From: JBALVT01 sp036961345
GTDB lineage: Bacteria; Pseudomonadota; Gammaproteobacteria; Pseudomonadales; Halieaceae
Assembly: GCA_036961345.1 (NCBI GenBank)
Contig: JBALVT010000062.1
Coordinates: 1 to 21,100 of the forward strand
Length of the DNA stretch: 21,100 bases
Direction of reading: 5' to 3'
Shown here: one piece after another, positions 7,437-15,019 of the stretch
Numbering within the stretch: the stretch's first letter is position 1
Layout: each line of letters starts with the position of its first letter
The notes under the pieces: generated by a model
The model's database searches: none
The model's input: only the letters and a program-made list of their open reading frames with translations
Told to the model about the DNA's origin: nothing
Program-made: the position numbers and the translations under genes

Positions 7437-8531
7437 CTACTGATCGCGCATTTTTATGGCCTGCACAGCGCCGTGTTTAATAAATTTCATGGCACTGTCG
7501 GGCACACTACCCAGATAAATGGGTCGCTTGGTTGGAGACTGGTAAGGCCCTCCCCGGAGTTCGGCATACTGATTAAAGTGGTCTTCCATGGCCTTAACCC
7601 GGCTCTCGCCCTGGGTACCGGTGGTAATTCCCCCGTGAAATTGGTGAAAACTTCCCTCCCCGGGTAGAACAACCAGCACAGTATCTGGCAATTCGACAGT
7701 GCGCTTGAAGAAATCCAGGTTAACCTGGCCGCCACCTGTTTCGGTGAAGGCAGGGTCAAAGCCGCCTACCTCATCCCACACCGAGCGGGGTACGCAATAA
7801 CAATTGCTCTCCCCAATAGGCTTGAAAACCCCACTGGTACTGGTGCCGCTTAGGACTGATATTTCAAATAGGCGATAACCGTCTCTGGGCCACGCAATAG
7901 ACGCCAGCAGTTCGGCCTCCACTTCTTCGCAATAACCTTCCAACATGGATCTTTGCTGTAGTTTTGGCCCCAGGTGATAGCCAGGCAGGGCGACCAGGGC
8001 ATTGCTGTGAAGTCGATTTGCCGCCAGCATATAACTAATAGCAGAAGGGCTAAGCATGCGAGCTCCATCTACCATCAATGCGATGTGGGTGCCCTGGGCC
8101 TGGGAGGCACCAAAGTTGACAGCTGGTACCGGGGTCGGCAGAGTTTCCTCTCGATAGAAATAGCGGACGTTGGCACCGTATTGGCACGCTCTTTCTTCAC
8201 CCAAAACAGCACTGGAGGCATTTTCGACCACGATAACCTCGTAATCTTCCTCCGATACTCCGCGTTGATATTGTGTACTCAGGGAATACAGCGTCTTTTC
8301 AGCCTGATCTGGCATCTTATAGACAATAACCACAAAGCTTATGCGGTTGCCGGAACTAGCAACATGCACCTGGGGCAACTCGAGGTTTTCAGCAAAGCGA
8401 TGAACGGGAACCGGCGAGTTCTTCAATTTTGGTGTTAGCGGTGTATTGCCTTGCACAGGTTTATCGGCGACCGGCGCTGCTTCGCCCTCAGAGCGATCAC
8501 TACCAAACAGTCGCTTAATTACTTTTCGCAT
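7437..8531 (-). CDS. family 2-like glycosyltransferase
   Basis: A 364-residue soluble GT-A-type protein. After a basic, low-complexity N-terminal tail of about 60 residues, the Rossmann-like domain begins with ISFVVIVYKMPDQAEKTLYSL (64-84), followed by the nucleotide-binding strand VIVVENASS (99-107). The usual DxD position is occupied by VDGAR (154-158), so the metal-binding motif is non-canonical. Acceptor-side motifs include WDEVGGFDPAF (252-262) and the GEGSFHQFHGG loop (291-301). There are no membrane segments. AGGA lies about 10 bases before the ATG. It is transcribed leftward, 89 bases before the methyltransferase at 6499, and probably works with it. The sugar donor and acceptor are unknown. 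Confidence 0.87.
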   Translation of the reverse strand: MRKVIKRLFGSDRSEGEAAPVADKPVQGNTPLTPKLKNSPVPVHRFAENLELPQVHVASSGNRISFVVIVYKMPDQAEKTLYSLSTQYQRGVSEEDYEVIVVENASSAVLGEERACQYGANVRYFYREETLPTPVPAVNFGASQAQGTHIALMVDGARMLSPSAISYMLAANRLHSNALVALPGYHLGPKLQQRSMLEGYCEEVEAELLASIAWPRDGYRLFEISVLSGTSTSGVFKPIGESNCYCVPRSVWDEVGGFDPAFTETGGGQVNLDFFKRTVELPDTVLVVLPGEGSFHQFHGGITTGTQGESRVKAMEDHFNQYAELRGGPYQSPTKRPIYLGSVPDSAMKFIKHGAVQAIKMRDQ

Positions 8532-8610
8532 GGATGACTATCCTAACAACATGCCCCGAAACGAGGTATTAAACCGTGTAGCGCAGGCGTTATCGCCCAG
8601 GCTGGCACTT

Positions 8611-8648
8611 AAAAAATATCGGCTGGATTATACATGACATCAATCCAG
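8611..8648 (-). terminator. terminator-like hairpin after the 8660 methyltransferase gene
   Basis: On the minus strand a perfect 7-base inverted repeat (CTGGATT at 8642-8648 and AATCCAG at 8623-8629) with a 12-base loop begins 12 bases after the methyltransferase stop. A T6 run (8611-8616) follows 6 bases after the stem. The stem is AT-containing and the loop is long, so termination would be partial at best. It could instead be an operator for the downstream glycosyltransferase. The remaining 128-base spacer shows no clear promoter. Confidence 0.35.
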
Positions 8649-8659
8649 GATAGGGGCAC

Positions 8660-9409
8660 TCACTTTATGCCGTCCTGGTCTCTGGCTGCCAGGCAGACAA
8701 TTGACGAACCGGCGACAAAACCAGGCACAAGACGGGATTCAACACGGGTAAAAAACCCCAAAACTCGATGAAAAAAAGCCGTCGTTCGGGAGCGGGTCGG
8801 CGACTTGAAATCGGACCCTCGCTCTACACCCAATATTTTCATTACCAGCATCGCCAGATAAACCCACTGAAAATAATAGCCGCTCCTAATAGTTTTAAAA
8901 CCGCCGGCAGCCAGCTCACGATCAAGGCCCGGGCGGTCATAGCGCAGATAATGCCCCCAATCCTTGTCAAAGTTGGACCAAACCTCCATACGGGCAGGCA
9001 CGGTAACCAACAAGTACTGGCAATTGGGCACCTGGGAATAAATCCGTTGCAGAAATTCCTGCCGATCAGCTATGTGCTCAATGACATCAAGTAAAACAAC
9101 CACCTTGATGTCCTGCCTTAGCGCAAGATCCAGATCAAACAGGTCGGTGCCGGTATCAATAATCGATTCCAGTGATGGTTTTAGCTCGGGAGATCCTCGT
9201 TCTACGCCACGTGCATTGATGGGTTTTTCTTGCACAGAACCAAGGAAAATACCGGGGCCACAGCCAACATCCATCACCAGCTCATCGTCCTTTACCACAG
9301 ACGCCAATATCCCATAAAGCAGGTCATTGCGAGCCAGGTTCCAAAAATTAAACTCTATGCCTTCGGGATAACCGATGGAGTATTCGGCCGGACTGTAAAT
9401 CTCATCCAT
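8660..9409 (-). CDS. class I SAM-dependent methyltransferase (Methyltransf_23-like)
   Basis: With the start at 9407-9409 the protein has 249 residues. Motif I is VMDVGCGPG (45-53), the post-II strand LLDVIEHI is at 106-113, and the conserved HYLRYDR element lies at 153-159. A hydrophobic stretch (about 183-195) and a mildly hydrophobic C-terminal segment suggest membrane association, as in the neighbouring methyltransferase. The ATG at 9422-9424 would add five residues, but it has no ribosome site. Its own sequence instead supplies a GGAG placed 9 bases before the ATG at 9407-9409, so the inner start is preferred. That start overlaps the end of the upstream methyltransferase by 8 bases, indicating coupling. 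Substrate unknown; O-methylation of a lipid-linked or glycan intermediate fits the context. Confidence 0.87.
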   Translation of the reverse strand: MDEIYSPAEYSIGYPEGIEFNFWNLARNDLLYGILASVVKDDELVMDVGCGPGIFLGSVQEKPINARGVERGSPELKPSLESIIDTGTDLFDLDLALRQDIKVVVLLDVIEHIADRQEFLQRIYSQVPNCQYLLVTVPARMEVWSNFDKDWGHYLRYDRPGLDRELAAGGFKTIRSGYYFQWVYLAMLVMKILGVERGSDFKSPTRSRTTAFFHRVLGFFTRVESRLVPGFVAGSSIVCLAARDQDGIK

Positions 9410-10349
9410 CGCTTGAATCTCCATCAGGTTTACGCGCGGAAAATTTCACGCAGCCAGATTTTTTCAGTAGAACGCAGACGATGTTAACCGGTATAAACAA
9501 CAGCAACAGCGGCACATAATAACCACTCCGGCCGTGTTTGATCGCAGGGTTTTCGCGCAAATCACCCACTTTACGCTGCAAAAAGTTCTGCACCGACAAC
9601 GCCCAGTGGCTGGTGTTTAGCTGGTGACGTATTTTTATCTCCTCAAAGCCTGCATCAGCCAGCAACCGCGCTAAAAAATCAGCATTAAACTGGTAGGTGT
9701 GCCGTGGCACATGATTACCCCCCCAGTAACGACCAAATATTCGACGCTCCCATGAATCAAAGCCAGGTACTTCGCCGACCAGGTGTGCACCCGGGCGCAA
9801 CAAAGCAAACGCCTTCGCCAGTTCCCCGGGCGGTTCTAGCGTGTGCTCGAGATAGTTATTCATTGAAACAAGGTCATAGCTGTCCGGCGCTCCGGCAAAC
9901 TCGGGAAAGGTGCCACAAAAACCCGCGATGTCATGGCGCTCCAACGCTGTGACCATATCCTGACTGAAATCAATGCCCTCCAGCTCCCCCACACCGAGCG
10001 CCTTCATATTGAGCAAGAATTCCCCAGCGCCGCAGCCGACATCCAGCACTTTGGATACCGGTGTTACCAGACGAGACATCTGCCGCCTGAACACGCGTTC
10101 CTTGGCGCCATAGAGCAAGGAAAATAACAGGCCGCGCTTTTCACCCGTGGCATAGCCATGGTAGTCAATATCGTAGGCAAGTTTTAAATCGTCCAGTCCC
10201 GGAAAAGGTTGTAGCTGCACGCCGGCACAGGAGCGGCACTGATACCAACTGTATTTGCCCTCTACACCATATTCCCAGTCTCGCATACCATCGGTAATGA
10301 TATCGAACTGAAGCTGCTGGCAGTATTTACACTCAAAAACGGGTTTCAT
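9402..10349 (-). CDS. zinc-ribbon SAM methyltransferase with C-terminal membrane segment
   Basis: A 315-residue protein in three parts. An N-terminal zinc-ribbon-like module has two CxxC pairs (Cys7/Cys10 and Cys38/Cys41). The methyltransferase core has motif I VLDVGCGAG (101-109), MNNYLEHT (163-170) and the GGNHVPRHTYQF element (210-221) common in Methyltransf_23 proteins. A hydrophobic helix at about 277-296 is followed by a basic tail, suggesting attachment to the inner membrane. GGAG lies 4 bases before the ATG. The gene starts 17 bases after the desaturase stop and overlaps the next methyltransferase, so it is the middle of a leftward operon. The substrate cannot be named; lipid-linked sugars or lipids are plausible because of the membrane anchor. 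Confidence 0.9.
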   Translation of the reverse strand: MKPVFECKYCQQLQFDIITDGMRDWEYGVEGKYSWYQCRSCAGVQLQPFPGLDDLKLAYDIDYHGYATGEKRGLLFSLLYGAKERVFRRQMSRLVTPVSKVLDVGCGAGEFLLNMKALGVGELEGIDFSQDMVTALERHDIAGFCGTFPEFAGAPDSYDLVSMNNYLEHTLEPPGELAKAFALLRPGAHLVGEVPGFDSWERRIFGRYWGGNHVPRHTYQFNADFLARLLADAGFEEIKIRHQLNTSHWALSVQNFLQRKVGDLRENPAIKHGRSGYYVPLLLLFIPVNIVCVLLKKSGCVKFSARKPDGDSSDG

Positions 10350-10366
10350 TTAGCTCCATCTGGGCA

Positions 10367-11281
10367 CTATAGCGGCAGCTTGCGAAACCAGCCATACAAT
10401 AACTGCCAGTAGCCATGTCGGTAGTGTTCATAGCGGGGCTCACCCGGCTCCGGGGGTGCGTAGACTGAATCGGCCAACATCGCGTTTGCCTCGGCCAGGT
10501 GGGTATAGGGTACTGCCACATAGCGATGATGCTCCGCATGATAGTGAAAACAAAATACCCCTAATATTTTTTCGCCCAGAAAAGAGCCAGTGATGGTGCG
10601 AATCGTCTGCTCGTCATCAGGGCTGGCATGTTCGCAGAAAGCCCTGGTTGAGGAGAAAAATTTGCCAAAGGTGACAATGGGGAACAGCCACAACCAAAAG
10701 TAGTAACCCCAGCCAACAGTAAGGGAAAAAACGGCCAGCACAAAAATCTGCGCTATCACAATCCGCCAACCCGAGCCTTTTGCGGGTGTATCGTTGCCCC
10801 CTGCCTCATCGGACATCGAAGCGCCCTGCCTTATACCGAGAAACTGTAGCAGGGCATACCATCCGCACAAATTCAGGAACAATCGCTGTATAAACTGACG
10901 CTGCGAGACCGGAAAGTTTCCATAATTTGGATAGTCAGGATCCCGGAGGGGGTCACCGAAGAATTTATGATGATCAAGATGTAATTTACGATAGCTTTCA
11001 TCAAAACCAACGGTATAGGCCGTCAAAGCATAAGCCAGAAGATCACGATGAGGCCGGCCAAAGCGGTTATGCAGACCTTCGTGTAGCGCATTAAAAAGGG
11101 CAAACTGACTCCAGCCGATGACAGCCCAGGCGACAAAAGAACCCAGTACAAAGCCCAGACTAAGATCCACATCGATGGAACTGACAACGCCCACTGCGGC
11201 TGCCACCAGCAAATACACAGCGGCCACCTGCACAAATATGGTGTTGTTGGCCTCTTTTAACTGATCAATACTGGCTGACAT
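10367..11281 (-). CDS. membrane fatty acid desaturase family protein
   Basis: A 304-residue integral membrane di-iron enzyme of the FA_desaturase family. The three histidine boxes are HEGLH (67-71), HLDHH (101-105) and HAEHH (248-252), with an extra conserved-looking His217 in CEH. Hydrophobic segments lie near 15-35, 42-64 and 178-203. The histidine count and spacing fit an active desaturase, hydroxylase or related oxidative enzyme acting on acyl chains in the inner membrane; the exact reaction is not visible. It heads the leftward operon with two methyltransferases 17 bases downstream. The start region has two adjacent small palindromes (11288-11309) that may be regulatory. The ribosome site is weak. 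An electron donor is not encoded nearby. Confidence 0.92.
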   Translation of the reverse strand: MSASIDQLKEANNTIFVQVAAVYLLVAAAVGVVSSIDVDLSLGFVLGSFVAWAVIGWSQFALFNALHEGLHNRFGRPHRDLLAYALTAYTVGFDESYRKLHLDHHKFFGDPLRDPDYPNYGNFPVSQRQFIQRLFLNLCGWYALLQFLGIRQGASMSDEAGGNDTPAKGSGWRIVIAQIFVLAVFSLTVGWGYYFWLWLFPIVTFGKFFSSTRAFCEHASPDDEQTIRTITGSFLGEKILGVFCFHYHAEHHRYVAVPYTHLAEANAMLADSVYAPPEPGEPRYEHYRHGYWQLLYGWFRKLPL

Positions 11282-11287
11282 GGCTTA

Positions 11288-11309
11288 CCGTTGCAACGGC
11301 GGGACGCCG
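11288..11309 (-). repeat. two adjacent palindromes in the desaturase leader
   Basis: CCGTTGCAACGG (11288-11299) is a perfect 12-base palindrome. It overlaps the left arm of CGGCG-GGA-CGCCG (11297-11309), a perfect 5-base stem with a 3-base loop. Both lie within 30 bases of the desaturase start codon. They could be an operator or an mRNA structure that hides the weak ribosome site. This is inference; the palindromes themselves are seen directly. Confidence 0.5.
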
Positions 11310-11410
11310 TATTGGGCACATAGCATAAATGGACAAGCGCCTAAATTCCACCTTCTCAACAGCTACCCTTACCCTAATAACAAAGATATCCAGGAATTGC
11401 CAAATCTCCG

Positions 11411-11440
11411 TGGGAATAGCCAACAGCCAGGCGCTATAAT
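11411..11440 (+). promoter_or_regulatory. candidate sigma70 promoter of the GT-C/sulfatase operon
   Basis: TATAAT (11435-11440) is an exact -10 consensus, with TGGGAA (11411-11416) as a weak -35 at 18 bases. Transcription would begin near 11447 and give a leader of about 70 bases before the TTG start at 11516. It lies in the 234-base divergent spacer, the only large non-coding stretch of the window. No comparably good promoter was found for the leftward desaturase operon. Confidence 0.45.
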
Positions 11441-11515
11441 GCCTCCTGAATTTACGGAATACTCTGCCGGCGCGGGCAAAATCTCTAGAGGCCACACAGG
11501 CCATAAGGCAACGCA

Positions 11516-13129
11516 TTGATCGAAAAACTATGGGGTTTTATCTTGCCTGGGGCGGCGCTGATACTACTGCTGGGATTACTTCACCATCACTGGCAGATTA
11601 TCACAGCGCCCGTACCTCTGGATCTGTACGAGGGGACCATGCCCCTGATAACAAGCCTGATTGCGGAGGGAAACAACCCCTACACAAAGGCCTTTCAACC
11701 CCAGGCTGCAGATGTGTACCCGCCGCTCTACAATATGTTGGTAGCGCCTTTGACAAGCATATTCGGTAACACATTCGAGCTTCATCGCAGCGTATCGGCA
11801 TTGTTTATTTTCGCAGCCGTTGTTTTTTGCGGTCTGGCGGGCTACCGGGTAAGCGGCTCGAAACGGCACGGCTTTGCGGCTGCCACCATGTTTTACGCAG
11901 CACTACTGTTCTACGCAACACCGGTTTCCAGCACTAACGCACCCGGGGTCGCCATTTACCTGGCCGGGTTATTGGTGCCCTGGTATTTCCGATTTTCCAA
12001 CGCCAGCTTGTTGTTTGGCCTGGTGTGCGGCATTCTGGCCTTCTACACCAAGCAATACTTCATTCTGGGCATGGCAATGTTATGCCTTTACACCTTTGTC
12101 TACGTTTCCATGTCCAGGGCGTTATTGCTGGGTATATTTTATGCCTGCGGCCTGATATCCAGTCTCGCTATCGTGCACATCAGCAGCCCCTATTACCTGG
12201 ACAACACCCTCTTTGCGCCGTCCGCGGCGATGAAAGGCCTGCAATCCTGGGAGATTCTCGCTATACAGTTAAAAGTGTATCTGTATACATACAGCGGTCT
12301 GTTGCTGGTAATACTCGCGGCAATAGTCGCTGGAACGATGCGTCTGGGATCTGCTGGATGCATGACACACATCCGCACCAATCTGCAGCTCGCTCGGGAA
12401 GGTTTGAAGGGGCCTTTACTGGCCGCAAAAGGCGATTTTTTCTGGTTCTGTCTATTGTGGTCCAGCATCGTCATAGTGTTTTACCTGGGAAGGAATCCCG
12501 GCAACTACATGACCTATCTTTTCCAGCTGATGTCACCATTTTTGCTCATCATCGCCTTTCGTTCTATCGCCAGTTTTCCTACCAAAATAGGCATAATAGC
12601 CCCTGTAGCTCTTTTCAGTCTCTACCAGGCTTACGCCATTCTTCCCAAGGATTTCTCCACTAACCTGGATCGCTGGCGTCAAGTCGAACAGCTGATACAG
12701 GAAAACGATCAGATCCTGGCGACTCAAATGCTGGTGATGCCCCTGCTGAAAAACAACAAAGACGTGCATCAGGATGGTCACACCTTTTACTTCCCGTTGG
12801 CATCAAACAAACCTGACTTTTTCGTCAAGGAAAAAAAAGGCGACCGCGTTAGCGCGATATGGAACAACTACATCACTAACATGTACCGAAAAATCGAGCG
12901 CCGGGAATTTGATCTTATACTGGTTTCCCCCTGGGAACTGCGGGGAATATTTGAACGCAACCCGCCACCGTTCAAAAAAATAACGGGGCGAAAATTCTTG
13001 TCCAGACATTACAAAACCGAGCAGACCATCAAGCTATCCATGACGGATCGCTACGGTGGCGGAACCTACGATATACAGGTCTGGCGACCTAAAAACACAG
13101 CGATACGAGAAAAGCACAATGACAAATAG
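11516..13129 (+). CDS. multi-pass membrane glycosyltransferase-like protein (GT-C type)
   Basis: A 537-residue protein with roughly ten membrane helices between 8 and 375, then a soluble C-terminal domain of about 150 residues. The first large periplasmic loop carries PLDLYEG (34-40) with acidic residues and a VYPPLYN motif (67-73), the pattern seen in GT-C/PMT-type enzymes that use polyprenyl-phosphate sugars. NxGNYMTYLFQL (327-338) lies just before a later helix. The start is TTG: AAGG at 11505-11508 lies 7 bases before it, and the next in-frame ATG would delete the first helix. The 3' end overlaps the sulfatase start by 11 bases. The GT-C call rests on topology and loop motifs only; a polymerase or other membrane enzyme is possible. 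Confidence 0.75.
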   Translation: MIEKLWGFILPGAALILLLGLLHHHWQIITAPVPLDLYEGTMPLITSLIAEGNNPYTKAFQPQAADVYPPLYNMLVAPLTSIFGNTFELHRSVSALFIFAAVVFCGLAGYRVSGSKRHGFAAATMFYAALLFYATPVSSTNAPGVAIYLAGLLVPWYFRFSNASLLFGLVCGILAFYTKQYFILGMAMLCLYTFVYVSMSRALLLGIFYACGLISSLAIVHISSPYYLDNTLFAPSAAMKGLQSWEILAIQLKVYLYTYSGLLLVILAAIVAGTMRLGSAGCMTHIRTNLQLAREGLKGPLLAAKGDFFWFCLLWSSIVIVFYLGRNPGNYMTYLFQLMSPFLLIIAFRSIASFPTKIGIIAPVALFSLYQAYAILPKDFSTNLDRWRQVEQLIQENDQILATQMLVMPLLKNNKDVHQDGHTFYFPLASNKPDFFVKEKKGDRVSAIWNNYITNMYRKIERREFDLILVSPWELRGIFERNPPPFKKITGRKFLSRHYKTEQTIKLSMTDRYGGGTYDIQVWRPKNTAIREKHNDK

Positions 13130-14963
13130 CGGTTCGAAGCGCTCAATTCATTCTCAAGGGATGTTGGCGCTATTTTTTTTGGCCATCATCGCAAGCATTT
13201 CAGGCTGCGGCGAAGAAAAAATAAAACCCAATATATTACTTATTATGCTGGACGACTTTGGCTATAACGATCTCGCGCTAAACAATGGATCAGACTCCCC
13301 TACTCCCACCCTGGATCAAATCGCCCAGGAGGGCATCAGGTTTACCAGGCATTACACCGAAACCACTTGCACACCCAGCCGCGTAGCACTACTTACGGGA
13401 AGGTATTCTGCTCGCGCGGGTGCACACCCGGACTTGAGCGGCATTGACCATGAAATAGTCACTTTACCCGACGTGCTTGGAGATAATGGCTACACCAACT
13501 ACATGATTGGAAAATGGCATGCGGGCGATGCACACAGGGAATCACGCCCCGAATATCAGGGCTTCGATCACTGGTTTGGATTCATGAGTCAAATCTACCT
13601 GATGGGGCCTCACACCAAAGATGGCTACGTCAGGAAAAAACCCACCTACAAAAATCCATGGCTGGAGAATGAACACGGTGATTTGCGCAAGCGCAAAGGA
13701 CACCTTACAGACCTGGTGACTGACCATACAATTAAAGTTATCAAGACGGAAAAGGACCCCTGGTTTATCTATCTTGCTTACTATGCACCCCACTCACCCA
13801 TTGAACCATCCAAGGCCTACAAAAAACGCCACCCCAAGAATTCCGGTGGTAAATACCAGGCGTTGAAAGACCAGCTGGACACAAATCTCAGCCGAATTCT
13901 CACACTGCTTGAAGAGCGTGGCGAGCTGGAAAATACAATGATAGTGATCGCCAGCGACAATGGTGGTACCGCCAAAACATGGCCCAGCAATTTGCCATTT
14001 AACGGCGTTAAAGCGACTCAGACAGAGGGGGGAGTAAGAACACCATTAATACTGCACTGGCCCGATGGCTGGCCAGGCAATGAACAGCGGGACAATTCTG
14101 TGGCGATATTCGACATCTACCCGACTATCTTGTCTGCGCTGGGTATTGCACATCCGAACGGACTGGATGGCGTAGACATATTTTCAGCAACCCGCGAAAG
14201 AGTATTCCGCTGGTATAGCCACAGCCTGTACGGTGACACTATGGGCATGTTGTCCAAAGATGGAAAGTGGCGTCTTATCACCTGGGATAAAATCAGTGAT
14301 CTTCTTCAAAATGAGACCGACTTTGTGGACCTTACGCCCCAAAATCGATTTGATGAAAACGCCGAACTGGGCCAAGGGATGAAAGCTGCGATGTCGCAAT
14401 GGGTACAAGAGGTAACAACAATCAAAGACTTGCAGGTTTCATATGACGACGCCTGGGCCAGTTTCACTGGCAGCGCATTTCGCAGGACGCCGCTGGGCGG
14501 AACGCACACTATGGGTTTTACGTTCAAGCGCGGGACCGCAAAGGGATTGATCGAAGAACAATTGGTTGCACAGCAAGACTACATAGATATCAGGGCATCC
14601 GGTAGTTCAATCAATATCATGGTCGATTCCAATCAACTGGAAATACCGGCCCCAAAATCACAAGACTGCTTTACAATAGTAATCAGAAGCTCAATGGCAA
14701 AATCCAACATGATTTTCTATAGAGACAATTATAGGAGCCAAACGCGCGTTTATGTTAACGGTGAACTCGAGAAATTTTCATCCTATGACAACCCTGTGCT
14801 CAATAAAACTACGCCTAAAAACCCGCTGCGAGTAAATATATCGCCCGGCAACCCCTGGTATATGCCCTCTGGCACCACGCCCTTTCTCTCCACACGCGCA
14901 GCTACAGAGAAGGAAATAGCCACCAGCATTGAATCGCAACTGGCACAGTCCTGCGAAGCTTAA
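13119..14963 (+). CDS. type I sulfatase, predicted lipoprotein
   Basis: A 614-residue secreted sulfatase. A basic N-terminus, a hydrophobic stretch (15-27) and the lipobox SISGC with Cys30 indicate a lipoprotein exported to the periplasm or outer membrane. The catalytic region has NILLIMLDDFGYND (38-51, metal-binding Asp45/Asp46), the formylglycine motif CTPSRVALLTG (84-94, Cys84 to be converted), GKWHAG (131-136), APHSP (223-227) and SDNGG (289-293). This predicts hydrolysis of a sulfate ester after activation by a formylglycine-generating enzyme encoded elsewhere. Residues from about 430 form a beta-rich extension. The frame is open 63 bases further upstream, but ATG 13119 is chosen because it puts the signal peptide at the N-terminus. 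It overlaps the GT-C gene by 11 bases. Confidence 0.93.
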   Translation: MTNSGSKRSIHSQGMLALFFLAIIASISGCGEEKIKPNILLIMLDDFGYNDLALNNGSDSPTPTLDQIAQEGIRFTRHYTETTCTPSRVALLTGRYSARAGAHPDLSGIDHEIVTLPDVLGDNGYTNYMIGKWHAGDAHRESRPEYQGFDHWFGFMSQIYLMGPHTKDGYVRKKPTYKNPWLENEHGDLRKRKGHLTDLVTDHTIKVIKTEKDPWFIYLAYYAPHSPIEPSKAYKKRHPKNSGGKYQALKDQLDTNLSRILTLLEERGELENTMIVIASDNGGTAKTWPSNLPFNGVKATQTEGGVRTPLILHWPDGWPGNEQRDNSVAIFDIYPTILSALGIAHPNGLDGVDIFSATRERVFRWYSHSLYGDTMGMLSKDGKWRLITWDKISDLLQNETDFVDLTPQNRFDENAELGQGMKAAMSQWVQEVTTIKDLQVSYDDAWASFTGSAFRRTPLGGTHTMGFTFKRGTAKGLIEEQLVAQQDYIDIRASGSSINIMVDSNQLEIPAPKSQDCFTIVIRSSMAKSNMIFYRDNYRSQTRVYVNGELEKFSSYDNPVLNKTTPKNPLRVNISPGNPWYMPSGTTPFLSTRAATEKEIATSIESQLAQSCEA

Positions 14964-14969
14964 GCTTCG
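14954..14969. repeat. 16-base perfect palindrome over the sulfatase stop codon
   Basis: CGAAGCTTAAGCTTCG is fully self-complementary and contains the TAA stop of the sulfatase (14961-14963). It sits at the junction of two convergent genes. As RNA it can fold into a 6-base stem with a TTAA loop from either strand. No T-run follows directly on either strand, so it is not called a terminator. The rest of the 56-base spacer shows nothing recognisable apart from a T5 run near 15000. Confidence 0.55.
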
Positions 14970-15019
14970 GCAATTCTACCAACAGGCTCAGTAAATATTT
15001 TTCTGATTGTCCTCCAGAT

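Noticed and set aside
11265..11516. An 83-codon - strand frame across the same spacer
   Set aside because: It would overlap the desaturase start in another frame, its Arg-rich composition is typical of non-coding shadow frames, and no start signal is visible.
11280..11519. A 79-codon + strand frame filling the divergent spacer and overlapping the TTG start of the GT-C-like gene by 4 bases (TTGA)
   Set aside because: It has no ribosome site, begins inside the desaturase start, contains the best promoter candidate, and its protein has no recognisable pattern; a leader is the simpler reading.
12025..12663. A 212-codon + strand frame inside the GT-C-like gene
   Set aside because: It lies wholly within a well-supported membrane-protein frame; the His- and Ser-rich translation has no family features and no ribosome site.
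13056..13118. Upstream extension of the sulfatase by 21 codons
   Set aside because: It would bury the signal peptide and lipobox inside the protein and increase the overlap with the preceding gene to 74 bases.
13119..14963. Phosphoethanolamine transferase or alkaline-phosphatase-like assignment for the sulfatase
   Set aside because: The CTPSR formylglycine motif and GKWH and SDNGG motifs are specific to type I sulfatases, and there are no N-terminal multi-pass helices.
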